64,000 nt of DNA. It comes from Silvania hatchlandensis (GTDB taxonomy: Bacteria > Pseudomonadota > Gammaproteobacteria > Enterobacterales > Enterobacteriaceae). Shown here piece by piece: positions 1 through 9,129 of this stretch (positions within the stretch are counted from its first letter, which is position 1; each line of letters opens with the position of its first letter). Where the stretch lies: positions 94,449 through 158,448 of the forward strand of contig NZ_JAMGZK010000041.1 of NCBI RefSeq assembly GCF_025564065.1, given 5' to 3'. Below the pieces are notes generated by a model. That model was not told the DNA's origin and ran no database searches. It saw only the letters and a program-made list of their open reading frames with translations. A program made the position numbers and the translations under genes.

Positions 1-1
1 C

Positions 2-271
2 CAGCGGGCGCAAATTCAGAGCGAGCTTGAACAGGTTCCAGAGTATTGCATGCTCTTTTCACCATCCGGGCAGCCTGAACTGGCAAGCTGCGGCTGGAAT
101 GTCACTCAGCATCTGCAGGACAGTTACTGGGGTGAATCAGGCGAAATGGAGCCCCTGGTGGCGATTTCGCTTGCGGCGATCTTCGCCCGTACGCAAAAGC
201 AGCCCTGCGGCTGGATAGCCGCTGATCCTTTACACACTCTTGCACTTGGAATTATCAAGCCTTATGGATAA
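2..271 (+). CDS. C-terminal end of an unidentified T6SS-operon protein (partial)
   Basis: An open frame enters from the left edge and ends in TAA at 269-271, giving about 89 C-terminal residues that finish LGIIKPYG. The stop overlaps the proposed tssM start by 8 bp, so this is the preceding gene of the same operon. I do not recognise the family with confidence. The run WGESGEMEPLVAISLAAIF followed by a short segment and a final hydrophobic strand loosely resembles the C-terminus of thiolase-fold (beta-ketoacyl-synthase-like) accessory proteins, which occur in some T6SS clusters; this is only a guess. Shorter starts inside the window (27, 50) are not convincing because the frame is open to the edge. 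Confidence 0.5.
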   Translation, partial: QRAQIQSELEQVPEYCMLFSPSGQPELASCGWNVTQHLQDSYWGESGEMEPLVAISLAAIFARTQKQPCGWIAADPLHTLALGIIKPYG

Positions 272-3200
272 GGACAACCAACAAACTGAAGGCATCTCCG
301 TTGCATATACAACGTTTATTGCGGTAGCAGCGATAACGCTGGCAATCGTGCTGGGGGGCGGCATTTTCTGGATCTTCGCCACTGACGCGTCGACAGAATG
401 GGGAGAGATACGGCCGATTCTGCTCGTCTGTGGAATGGGATGGATCATAGCGCTCAGCCTGTCTGCGCTTGCTTTCTCCGGCTGGCAATTGTGGTTACGT
501 AATATCGCCTACCGAACGTCGAAAGATAAGCAACAGCGCAGGCTTCGCCTCCAACAGCAAAAGCAGCAGACGCTGACAGGAGACATTAGCCGCGCGATGA
601 GTACCCGTTATGGCCGCTTATGGCGCCGCAAAGTCCGTCTGTTACTCATCAGCGGTGATGAACCCGCCATCGAACACCTTATCCCCGGCCTGCAAACCAG
701 CCTGTGGCTCGAAGGCAACCGTATCGTACTGCTTTACGGCGGCAGCCTGACCCCTGATGTTGATAACGAAAAATACGCCGCCCTGCGCAAATTGCGCCGT
801 GGTCGCCCGCTGGATGGCATCATCCGGGTGATTGGCGAAGGTCAGAGTCTTACACCGCAGATAAGCGATAAGGATCTCCGTGGGCTGGAGAAAATCAGTG
901 AAGCATTACGCTACTCGGCTCCGGTCTGGCTGTGGCAACTGTACGGCAGCGACTGGTCGCAAAAGGGGCGTCAATCTCAGGCCGTAGGCATCACGTTGCC
1001 GCAGCGAGCGATACCGGAGAATGTCTCCTGCCAGCTCAGTAAACTGCTGCCTCAACTGCGCGAGCAGGGCATTGCGCAGATAACAGACAACCGCTGTCAT
1101 GATTTCCTGTTGCGTCTGGCGCAACAGCTGGAACAGGGGGAGCGTGAACGCTGGGCATCATGCCTGACGCCGTGGCTTTACGCTGCACAACAGCGCGTCC
1201 CGCTGCGGGGGCTGGTCTTCAGCCTGGCAGACAGACCCGGCCCCTTAGATGACGTCAGCGTTGAAAGTGCGCCTCAGCCCGCTTACCAGCATGCTCTGAC
1301 GCTCCCGGACACCTGGCAGGGTGTCATTAACGACTGCACCCGCATACGCGGTCGCCGGGTTGGCCTGGCCTGGGAGCAGACGCTGGCATGGGTCGTCATG
1401 GCGGTTATTGGCGTCTGGGGAGCGGGGCTGCTGCTCTCTTTTGCCCTGAACTACGGACAAATCTCCTCGATGGCGACCAACGCTCGCGCGCTGGTAGAGC
1501 ATCCGTCCATCTCCGATTATCAGCTTACCGCCCTGCACGACCTGCGTAACGATGCCGGTCGCCTGCAATACCACATTCAGCACGGAACGCCCTGGTATCT
1601 GCGTTTTGGTCTGAGCCATAGCCCGCAGCTGCTAAGTGCGGTGCTGCCCTGGTACGGCGTGGCGAATAACCGCCTGATCCGCGATCCGGCTAATGCGGCG
1701 TTAGTGCAGAAACTGAACGTGCTGGTGAACTCTGCCCCCAACAGCGACAACCGTATCGCGCTGGCGAAGCCGGGTTACGACCAGCTAAAAGCCTGGCTGA
1801 TGATGGCCCGTTCAGACAAAACGGACGGCGCATTCTACGCCCAAACAATGAAAGCGGTGCAGCCGACCCGCATGGGCATTTCCCCCGGGTTGTGGCAGAG
1901 CCTGTCACCGGATCTGTGGGCGTTTTATATCGCGGAGCTGCCCCTGCAACCGCAGTGGAAAATCACCCCGGATATGTCTCTGGTCGGCCAGAGCCGTCAG
2001 GTGCTGCTTCAGCAGATCGGCCGGCGTAACGCGGAAAGCACTCTGTACGAACATATGCTCAAATCGGTGCGGCGTAACTTTGCCGATATGACGCTGGAAG
2101 AGATGACCCACGCGACCGATGCCCGCCGTTTGTTCACCACCGATGAAGCCGTGCCGGGGATGTTTACCCGTCAGGCCTGGGAAGGGGGGATCCAGCAGGC
2201 TATTGAGAAAGCGGCGAACGCCCGTCGGGATGAAATCGACTGGGTGCTGAGCGACAGCCGCCAGGCCGTTTCTGCAGACCTGTCAGCGGAAACGCTGAAA
2301 GCCCGACTGACCCAGCGCTACTTTACCGACTTTGCCGGTAGCTGGCTGAACTTCCTCAACAGCCTGCGGCTTAACCCGGCGCAAAACATTGCCGATGTCA
2401 CTGACCAGCTAACGCTGATGAGCGACGTGCGACAGTCGCCGCTGATTGCGCTGATGAACACGCTGGCGTGGCAAGGGCAGACCGGACAGCAAAAAGAAGG
2501 CGTCCCGGAGTCTATCCTCCGCTCGGCGAAAGACCTGATCGGCCATACAGAAAAACCCGCGATCGATCAGCGTGCCGCCGGACCGCAGGGCCCGCTGGAC
2601 GATACCTTCGGGCCGCTGCTGGCGCTAATGGGGAAAAATAACGCCAGTAACGTGATGTCGGCAGACGGTTCATTGAGTTTGCAGACGTACCTGACCCGTA
2701 TCACCCGCGTGCGCCTGCGTTTGCAGCAGGTGGCAAGCAGCACGGATCCGCAGGAGATGATGCAAAGTCTGGCGCAGACCGTGTTCCAGGGTAAAAGCGT
2801 CGATCTGACCGACACCCAGCAGTACGGCAGTCTGGTGGCGGCGAGCCTTGGTGAGGAGTGGCGCGGTTTTGGTCACACTCTGTTCGTGCAGCCGCTGACC
2901 CAGGCATGGGAAACGGTATTGCAACCGTCAGCAGCCAGCCTCAACGAACGCTGGAGCCGCTCGGTCGTGGCGAACTGGCATACGGCATTTGAGGGGCGTT
3001 TCCCGTTTGCGGTGAGCAAAAGCGATGCCTCGCTTCCGATGCTGGCCGAGTTTATCCGTAAAGATGCGGGACGCATCGACAGGTTTTTAACCTCAGAGCT
3101 AAGCGGCGTGCTGCACAAAGAGGGCAGCCGGTGGGTGCCGGACAGTGCCCACAGTCAGGGGCTGACGTTTAATCCTGCTTTTCTCAAGGCGGTAAACCAG

Positions 3201-3701
3201 CTGAGCCAGCTGTCAGACATCCTGTTTACCGATGGCAGTCAGGGGATCAGCTTCGAACTGCAGGCCCGTCCAGCAGCGCAGGTGGTGGAGACCCAGCTCA
3301 CTATTGACGGGCAAAAAATGCATTACTTCAACCAGATGGCGGACTGGCAGTCCTTCCGCTGGCCGGGTGACACTTTCAAGCCGGGCGCGATGCTGACCTG
3401 GACGTCGACCAACGCGGGCGCACGCCTGTTTGGTGACTACAGCGGTACCTGGGGTTTTATCCGCTGGCTGGACCAGGGCAAGCGTCAGCAGCTCGACCGC
3501 AGCCAGTGGATGATGAGTTTTGCCGCCCCGGATGGCCGTACGCTGCAGTGGGTACTGCGCTCCCAGTTGGGCAGGGGACCTCTGGCACTACTGGCGCTGC
3601 GTGATTTCCGTCTCCCGGATCAGATCTTCACCGTGGATCCCTTAGCAACCGCTCAGGCGCTCGACACTTCCGATAACTCAGCCATGGATGGAATGGAATA
3701 A
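264..3701 (+). CDS. tssM: Type VI secretion system membrane-complex protein TssM (IcmF/VasK family)
   Basis: 1145 residues. TssM is the large inner-membrane subunit that, with TssJ and TssL, forms the trans-envelope complex anchoring the T6SS baseplate. Two membrane segments lie at the N-terminus (about residues 12-34 and 45-65), then a cytoplasmic domain, a third membrane segment near residue 380 (LAWVVMAVIGVWGAGLLLSF) and a long periplasmic region that binds TssJ. The ATG at 264 is preferred over TTG at 240 because it overlaps the upstream stop in the usual way and begins shortly before the first membrane helix. Oddity: where many TssM proteins have a Walker A P-loop after the second helix, this one reads LLISGDEPAIEHLIPGL, with no GxxxxGK[ST]. 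The stop TAA shares its last base with the tssA ATG. Family assignment is firm from length, topology and neighbours. Confidence 0.93.
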   Translation: MDKDNQQTEGISVAYTTFIAVAAITLAIVLGGGIFWIFATDASTEWGEIRPILLVCGMGWIIALSLSALAFSGWQLWLRNIAYRTSKDKQQRRLRLQQQKQQTLTGDISRAMSTRYGRLWRRKVRLLLISGDEPAIEHLIPGLQTSLWLEGNRIVLLYGGSLTPDVDNEKYAALRKLRRGRPLDGIIRVIGEGQSLTPQISDKDLRGLEKISEALRYSAPVWLWQLYGSDWSQKGRQSQAVGITLPQRAIPENVSCQLSKLLPQLREQGIAQITDNRCHDFLLRLAQQLEQGERERWASCLTPWLYAAQQRVPLRGLVFSLADRPGPLDDVSVESAPQPAYQHALTLPDTWQGVINDCTRIRGRRVGLAWEQTLAWVVMAVIGVWGAGLLLSFALNYGQISSMATNARALVEHPSISDYQLTALHDLRNDAGRLQYHIQHGTPWYLRFGLSHSPQLLSAVLPWYGVANNRLIRDPANAALVQKLNVLVNSAPNSDNRIALAKPGYDQLKAWLMMARSDKTDGAFYAQTMKAVQPTRMGISPGLWQSLSPDLWAFYIAELPLQPQWKITPDMSLVGQSRQVLLQQIGRRNAESTLYEHMLKSVRRNFADMTLEEMTHATDARRLFTTDEAVPGMFTRQAWEGGIQQAIEKAANARRDEIDWVLSDSRQAVSADLSAETLKARLTQRYFTDFAGSWLNFLNSLRLNPAQNIADVTDQLTLMSDVRQSPLIALMNTLAWQGQTGQQKEGVPESILRSAKDLIGHTEKPAIDQRAAGPQGPLDDTFGPLLALMGKNNASNVMSADGSLSLQTYLTRITRVRLRLQQVASSTDPQEMMQSLAQTVFQGKSVDLTDTQQYGSLVAASLGEEWRGFGHTLFVQPLTQAWETVLQPSAASLNERWSRSVVANWHTAFEGRFPFAVSKSDASLPMLAEFIRKDAGRIDRFLTSELSGVLHKEGSRWVPDSAHSQGLTFNPAFLKAVNQLSQLSDILFTDGSQGISFELQARPAAQVVETQLTIDGQKMHYFNQMADWQSFRWPGDTFKPGAMLTWTSTNAGARLFGDYSGTWGFIRWLDQGKRQQLDRSQWMMSFAAPDGRTLQWVLRSQLGRGPLALLALRDFRLPDQIFTVDPLATAQALDTSDNSAMDGME

Positions 3702-5295
3702 TGGCCGCATTACAGAACCTGCTCTACGCCTGTGGAGCAGAGGAGAGCACATTGCTGGATCAGTCCCGGACGCGCATCCGCGACCGGGAGCGCTGGCTGG
3801 AACCCATAAATGATGTTGAACCGACCGGGGAGGATCCCGGCTACAACGATGACTTCCAGCGCATCCGCGAAGAGGTGAATAAGCTCTCCGGCATTGATAC
3901 CGCCCTGATTTGCCAGCTGACAGAAAAGCTGCTGACCGGTGTCTGCAAGGATCTGCGTGTAACGACCTTCTACGTCTGGGCGCGCCTGCATCAGGACGGC
4001 GAAACCGGGTTTGCAGAGGGCTGGAATTGCTGGCCGCTATGCTGGAAAAGTTCGGAGCCCAGCTGCATCCCCGGCGCGAGCGCAGCCGTAAATCGGCGCT
4101 GGAGTGGCTGGGCAGCAGCCGCATGATCGACAGCCTGTCGCGCTATCCGGAAGTGGATATCACGGTGATGCGGCGTATCGCCGGGGCGCTACTGCGGGCA
4201 GATAACACCCTACGGACATTTGATGACGAGGGGCAGCCCTTGCTCGCCGTGCTGTATCAGGCGCTGGAAAACAGGCTGGTGCAGAGCGGGGGAGCCAACA
4301 GTCTCGTCCCGCAAACCAGCCAGGAAGAGAGTGCTGCCGTCACGGAGGTTGTACCGTTCGCACCCGGGATGAATACCGTATCTTCAGGGCGTGACCTGCT
4401 CAGCCAGGCCAAAGAGCTGGCGCGATACCTGCGGGACCAGCCCGGCGGCTGGCTGGCGGGCCATCATCTGCTGAAATGCATTCGCTGGGATACGCTGATG
4501 TCCCTGCCGCCGCTGGATGCCTCCGGGCGTACCCGTCTGCTGCCGCCCAAGCCGGACAACAAGGCGCACCTCAAACGGCTATACCTGCAAAAAAGCTGGT
4601 CAGAATTGCTGGAATACACCGACGCCTTGCTGGCGCAGGGGGTTAACCATCTGTGGCTGGATCTGCAGTGGTACGCCTGGCAAGCGCTGGTGAAGCTCGA
4701 TGCTGACTCCGTACGCGCAGATATTCTCTGCCGGGATCTCACCGGGCTGCTGTCTCGCCTGCCGGGGCTGGAGGTGCTGGCGTTCAACGACGGCACGCCG
4801 TTCGCCGATGAAGTGACGATGAACTGGATTAACGAAAGCGTGCTGGATGCGATGCCGGGCTGGAAGGATGAACCGGTGATGACCGCCGCTTCTTCCGGGG
4901 ATGAGGTGTTATCTCTTGAGCCGGAAGTGCTGGCTAAAGCGGACAGCGAGGGAATAGACGCCGCACTCAACTGGCTACAGACCCGTGCGGGTTACACATC
5001 TTCCCGTGACCAGTGGCTGATGCGTCTGCTGATGGCGCGTGTCACCGAGCAGTACGGCAAAAACGAAATGGCGCTGCACTTGCTGGGTGAGCTCGACCAC
5101 CGTGCCCGCACGCTCACCCTTGAGCAGTGGACGCCGGACCTGCTGTTCGAAGTCAAAGCGCGTCGGCTCAAATTACTGCGTGCCAGATCAGGGCGCAGTG
5201 AGGCGGATAAAACCCGCCTGCTACCCGAAATGGACGCGCTGCTCTCCGGGCTGATTGCGCTTGATCCTGCTCGCTCTGCCGTACTTTGCGGCTGA
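3701..5295 (+). pseudogene. tssA: T6SS protein TssA, frameshifted (ImpA_N plus VasJ-type C-terminus)
   Basis: TssA caps the growing sheath/tube and coordinates its polymerisation from the baseplate. The 5' frame (3701-4126) encodes an ImpA_N domain (WLEPINDVEPTGEDPGYNDD) and is in register until GETGFAEG. The homologous reading LELLAAMLEKFG then continues in the +1 frame to 5295. One extra G in the run at 4018-4020 would join both frames into a protein of about 531 residues, ending in a VasJ-type C-terminal domain (WLQTRAGYTSSRDQWLMRLL onward). As written, the product would stop at 4126 after 141 residues, the last ones out of frame. It could be a true null mutation, slippage in a G run, or a sequencing error. 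The start overlaps the tssM stop by one base, so the two genes are translationally coupled. An intact TssA would be expected for a working T6SS, although the TagA-like protein downstream shares the N-terminal domain. Confidence 0.85.
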
Positions 5296-5323
5296 TATTA
5301 AAAACGGACTGATAGTTAAATTT

Positions 5324-7078
5324 ATGGACGACTTAACCCTGCGTTATTACGACGCTGAAATGCGCTATCTGCTTGAAGCCGGAGAGGAATTTGCTCGAGC
5401 CCATCCGGATCGTGCAGCAATGTTAAACCTCGATAAAGCGGGGCCGTGCGATCCATTTGTCGAGCGCCTGTTTGAAGGTTTTGCCTTTATGATGGGTCGG
5501 CTGCGCGAGAAGCTTGATGATGACTTGCCGGAGCTGACCGAGGGGCTGGTGAGCCTGCTGTGGCCGCACTATCTGCGGACCATTCCGTCGATGTCGGTGG
5601 TCGAGCTCGCGCCGGACTGGCGCGAGATGAAAGAGCCGATGCGCATCGGCAAAGGTTTTGAAGTGCTTTCTCGCCCGATAGGTGAAAAAGGCACACGCTG
5701 TCGCTATACCACCACCCAGGACATTCACCTCCAGCCGCTGTCGTTGGAGAAGGCGACGCTTACCACCGATCCGGACGGACGCTCGGTGATTCGCCTGCGT
5801 TTTAACTGCAGTCAACTCGCCGACTGGAGCCGCCTCGAGCTCAGCTCTATTCCGCTGTACTTCAACGCAGATGCACCGCTGGCCTGCGCCATGCATGAAG
5901 CCTTTACCCTGAATGTGTCCCGCTTATGGCTGCGCCTTCCGGGCGAGGTGGACAGAAGGCCGCTCGACGGGCATTTCACCGCTCAGGGATTTGGCGACGA
6001 CGACACCTTGTGGCCAAAGGGCAACAGCAGTTTTAGCGGCTATCAGCTGCTGCTGGAGTACTTCACCTTCCGGGAGAAATTCATGTTCACGGGGCTGCGT
6101 GGGCTGGAGAGCGTCACCTTTCCGGCAGAGCTTCCGTGGTTTGACATCGACGTGGTGCTGGGCGAGCGCTGGGAGCACGACTTTAGCTTCACGGAAAAGC
6201 ATCTGCGGCTTAACTGTGTGCCGGTGATTAATCTCTTCCCGCTGGAGTCTGACCCGCTAACGCTCAATTCCCTGCAGACGGAATACATGCTGCGTCCGAT
6301 GCGCGTGCAGGATGGCCACACCGAGATTTACGCCGTGGATTCGGTGATGTCATCCAGCCAGCATGCCTATGTGCCTTTTTCCAGCTTCCGCCACAAAGGC
6401 GGGATGATGCGCCACGATGCCCCGGAGTATTACTACCATACCCGCGTGCGCCGTGGGCCTTCCGGCCTGCACAACACCTGGCTCATCCTCGGCGGTGAAG
6501 CCTTTGACCATCACACCGTGCCGGAAAAGGAGAGCCTCTCGCTGACACTTATCGGGACTAACGGCCTGCTGCCCCGTCGTGCATTGCAAAGCACGGTGCT
6601 GGATAGGGTAGTAAAAACCACCTCAGCCAGTATTGCCGTACGTAATCTCTGCGCCCCGACGCTGCCGTGTTATCCCCCGGCAGAGGATCGCTTTCACTGG
6701 CGCGTGCTGAGCCATCTCGGCAGCGGATTTCTGTCAATGATGGACAGCGCCGAGGTCCTTCGCGGCACGCTGGCGTTGTACGAATGGACGCACAGCGAAA
6801 TGAACCGCCGCCGTCTGGACGCCATTCTTGAGGTGAAACACAGCGAGACGGAGCGTTTTGAACAGGGGTATCTGGTGCGTGGCGTGCAGATTGACGTCAC
6901 GCTCGATAGCCACGGTTTTGCCGGGCGAGGCGATATCTGTCTGTTTGGTGAAATGCTGAGCCGTTTCTTTGCGCTGTACACCGATATTTACCTCTTTAAC
7001 CGTCTGACTATCATCCTGCAACCCACTGGAGAGCGCCTTGAATGGGAAGAGAAGCACAATCGCCGCATTCCCGGCTGA
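5324..7078 (+). CDS. tssF: T6SS baseplate subunit TssF (VasA/ImpG family)
   Basis: 584 residues. TssF, with TssG, TssE and TssK, builds the baseplate wedges on which the Hcp tube and TssBC sheath assemble in the cytoplasm. The N-terminus (LTLRYYDAEMRYLLEAGEEF) and the following segments DPFVERLFEGFAFMMGRL and LVSLLWPHYLRTIPS are typical family hallmarks. The ATG at 5324 is chosen although the frame stays open upstream to 5255, because the family begins at this point and the extra upstream residues lie inside the tssA 3' end. It starts 28 bp after the tssA stop, and its own 3' end overlaps tssG by 37 bp. No internal stop or frameshift was seen. Confidence 0.93.
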   Translation: MDDLTLRYYDAEMRYLLEAGEEFARAHPDRAAMLNLDKAGPCDPFVERLFEGFAFMMGRLREKLDDDLPELTEGLVSLLWPHYLRTIPSMSVVELAPDWREMKEPMRIGKGFEVLSRPIGEKGTRCRYTTTQDIHLQPLSLEKATLTTDPDGRSVIRLRFNCSQLADWSRLELSSIPLYFNADAPLACAMHEAFTLNVSRLWLRLPGEVDRRPLDGHFTAQGFGDDDTLWPKGNSSFSGYQLLLEYFTFREKFMFTGLRGLESVTFPAELPWFDIDVVLGERWEHDFSFTEKHLRLNCVPVINLFPLESDPLTLNSLQTEYMLRPMRVQDGHTEIYAVDSVMSSSQHAYVPFSSFRHKGGMMRHDAPEYYYHTRVRRGPSGLHNTWLILGGEAFDHHTVPEKESLSLTLIGTNGLLPRRALQSTVLDRVVKTTSASIAVRNLCAPTLPCYPPAEDRFHWRVLSHLGSGFLSMMDSAEVLRGTLALYEWTHSEMNRRRLDAILEVKHSETERFEQGYLVRGVQIDVTLDSHGFAGRGDICLFGEMLSRFFALYTDIYLFNRLTIILQPTGERLEWEEKHNRRIPG

Positions 7079-8127
7079 CCCCACGGCTGGAAGCTGACCT
7101 TCACCGCATTAACTTTTATCGCTTTTGCCAACTGTTAGAAAAACGCCAGCCCAACGCCCCCCTGATTGGCGCTACCCGGCATCCGTCAGACGACCCGGTG
7201 CGCTTTTGCCCGCATCCGGGTATGGGCTTTCCGGCAAGCGAACTGAAAGCGGTTGAATATGATGATGACGATCCGCGCAAGCCGCCGGTTATTCGCACCA
7301 CCTTTATGGGCCTGTACGGGGTCGATTCGCCGCTGCCGACCGCGTATCTGGATGACATTACCCAACGTCGGGAAGGGCACGAGGCGCTGCAGGGGTTTCT
7401 TGATATTTTCAGCCACCGCATCCTGACCCAGTTTTATCGTATCTGGCGTAAGTACTCTTATCCGGCCACTTTTGAACCCGGTGGCACGGATGTCCTGTCG
7501 CAGTCGCTGCTGGGGTTGGTCGGCCTGGGGATCCCGGGAACGGCAGACCACATTGGCACGCCGGTCTCGCGCTTTCTGGCGGTGGCTGGGGTGTTGCGTC
7601 AGCCCGGTAAAACCCAGGAGGGCATGCAGTCCCTGGTGAGCCTGCTGGCCCCGGCGACCCGGGTAAGGGTTAGCCCATACTGCCTGCGCCCGGTGGCGGT
7701 CAGCCAGCCGCTGGGGTTTTATGGCGATGAGGACGTCCTGCTCGACGGGAACTCGCCGCTGGGGGATGAGATGATGGATGCCAACAGCCAGCTGCTGATT
7801 ACGCTGGCAACGGATAACGAGCATGAAGCCCAGGGCTGGAAGCCGGATGGCCTGCTGTATCAGGATTTTCTGGTGATGCTGCGGGTATATCTGGGCTGGC
7901 GATTCAAGGCAAAAATTCAGCTAACGGTCAGCACCCGCCTGTTGACCGTCCCCCCGTTGGGCGAAGGATCGTTCTGGCTTGGCCTGAATGGCGTGCTGGG
8001 GGCCGAGAAGGATCACCATCCGCACGATATCCCGCCGAGCTTTACCACGGAACTCGGTTACTACCGTGGCTTGCAGCCCACCACACCACAACAAGGAAAT
8101 CGACGTGTTACCTATCAGTTTAACTAA
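7042..8127 (+). CDS. tssG: T6SS baseplate subunit TssG (VasB/ImpH family)
   Basis: 361 residues. TssG bridges two TssF copies in each baseplate wedge. The family N-terminus is visible: LHRINFYRFCQLLEK, then RFCPHPGMGFPASEL and the loop TTFMGLYGVDSPLPTAYLDD, followed by FLDIFSHRILTQFYRIWRK. The ATG at 7042 lies inside the 3' end of tssF, a 37-bp overlap implying coupled translation. The 3' end overlaps the GTG start of tssJ by 23 bp. Length is usual for the family. Confidence 0.93.
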   Translation: MGREAQSPHSRLTPRLEADLHRINFYRFCQLLEKRQPNAPLIGATRHPSDDPVRFCPHPGMGFPASELKAVEYDDDDPRKPPVIRTTFMGLYGVDSPLPTAYLDDITQRREGHEALQGFLDIFSHRILTQFYRIWRKYSYPATFEPGGTDVLSQSLLGLVGLGIPGTADHIGTPVSRFLAVAGVLRQPGKTQEGMQSLVSLLAPATRVRVSPYCLRPVAVSQPLGFYGDEDVLLDGNSPLGDEMMDANSQLLITLATDNEHEAQGWKPDGLLYQDFLVMLRVYLGWRFKAKIQLTVSTRLLTVPPLGEGSFWLGLNGVLGAEKDHHPHDIPPSFTTELGYYRGLQPTTPQQGNRRVTYQFN

Positions 8128-8650
8128 AACTCCCCGCTGGCTGCTTCCGCTGCTGGCGTTCAGCCTGACGGCATGCGGCCTGACGCAGAGCGTGACGGAC
8201 GGCACCAAATCGGCATTAACCTCGGTTTTTTATAAGAAGGTAAACGTCTTACACCTGGATTTTACCGCGCGTGAGGCGCTTAACACCGACGCCCGGGAGA
8301 GCAATTCCCTCTCTGAGCCGATGGTGGTGCGCGTTTATCAGCTGAAAGACCGCAAGACGTTCGACAAAACGGTCTATCAGCAGCTGCTGAAAGAGGGTGA
8401 CAGCGTATTAAAAGAAGATCTGTTGGCCCGTCGGGACGTGGTGATCAAACCGGGTGGCGATGCCAGTCTCGATATGCCCATGGAGACTGACGCGCAGTTC
8501 GTGGCGGTGACCGGGCTGTTTCGTCATCCGGACAGCGAGCAAAACAGCTGGCGGCTGGTGTTGTCGCGTGAAGAACTGGATCCTGATAAGCCACGCATTA
8601 TCGAGGCCGGAAATAACCACCTGACGTTACACGCGTTAAAGGATAACTGA
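8105..8650 (+). CDS. tssJ: T6SS outer-membrane lipoprotein TssJ (VasD/SciN family)
   Basis: 181 residues. TssJ is the outer-membrane-anchored lipoprotein of the T6SS membrane complex; it binds the periplasmic tail of TssM. The GTG at 8105 is preferred because an AAGGAA ribosome site lies 7 bases upstream and because it places a clean lipoprotein signal at the N-terminus: basic residues, a hydrophobic core WLLPLLAFSL and the lipobox LTAC with the lipidated cysteine at about residue 24. An in-frame upstream ATG at 7988 would bury that signal and lies inside tssG. The fold region (VLHLDFTAREALN, SEPMVVRVYQLKDRKTFD) fits the transthyretin-like TssJ domain. The stop TGA overlaps the tssE ATG by one base. 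Confidence 0.9.
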   Translation: MLPISLTKTPRWLLPLLAFSLTACGLTQSVTDGTKSALTSVFYKKVNVLHLDFTAREALNTDARESNSLSEPMVVRVYQLKDRKTFDKTVYQQLLKEGDSVLKEDLLARRDVVIKPGGDASLDMPMETDAQFVAVTGLFRHPDSEQNSWRLVLSREELDPDKPRIIEAGNNHLTLHALKDN

Positions 8651-9105
8651 TGCCGCAGGGACATAACGCGCCATCGCTCTATGAAATACTGGCGGGCAAC
8701 TTTACTGGCGGGCTTGAGCTTACCCGCGTCAGCGAGCAGAACCAGGTGATTCTGTCCGTACTCGACAATATGCAGCGGATCCTCAACTGCCGCGCAGGGA
8801 CGCTGGCACATCTGCCGGATTATGGTTTGCCAGACATGACCAAAATTTTGCAGGGCATGCCGGGCACCGCTCATCAGCTGATGAGCACCTTCTCATCGGT
8901 GTTGCTGAAATATGAGCCGCGGCTGAAAAGTATCAGCGTGGTATTGCTTGAACAGCTGCAGCCAGGCGAACTGCGCTACGCCATTGATGCTGAGCTGAAA
9001 GGTCTGGGTCTTGTGCGCTATGGCACCGAATTTATGCCGGAGGGCCGCGTCCTGTTACGCCATCTGAAGCAACAGCAATTTCTCGACCCTCACTCTCAAA
9101 CTTAA
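8650..9105 (+). CDS. tssE: T6SS baseplate protein TssE (gp25-like)
   Basis: 151 residues. TssE is the homologue of phage T4 gp25, the baseplate component that primes sheath assembly. Visible hallmarks are SVLDNMQRILNCRAGT followed by HLPDYGLPDM, then a segment with YEPRLKSISVVL. Length is typical for TssE. It overlaps tssJ by one base (TGATG) and is followed after a 24-bp gap by the TagA-like gene. No anomalies were seen. Confidence 0.9.
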   Translation: MPQGHNAPSLYEILAGNFTGGLELTRVSEQNQVILSVLDNMQRILNCRAGTLAHLPDYGLPDMTKILQGMPGTAHQLMSTFSSVLLKYEPRLKSISVVLLEQLQPGELRYAIDAELKGLGLVRYGTEFMPEGRVLLRHLKQQQFLDPHSQT

Positions 9106-9129
9106 GCGACCTTAACGGAGGTGACAGAA

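Noticed and set aside
4018..4020. Programmed frameshift in tssA
   Set aside because: There is no slippery heptamer, only a run of three G, and TssA is not known to use frameshifting.
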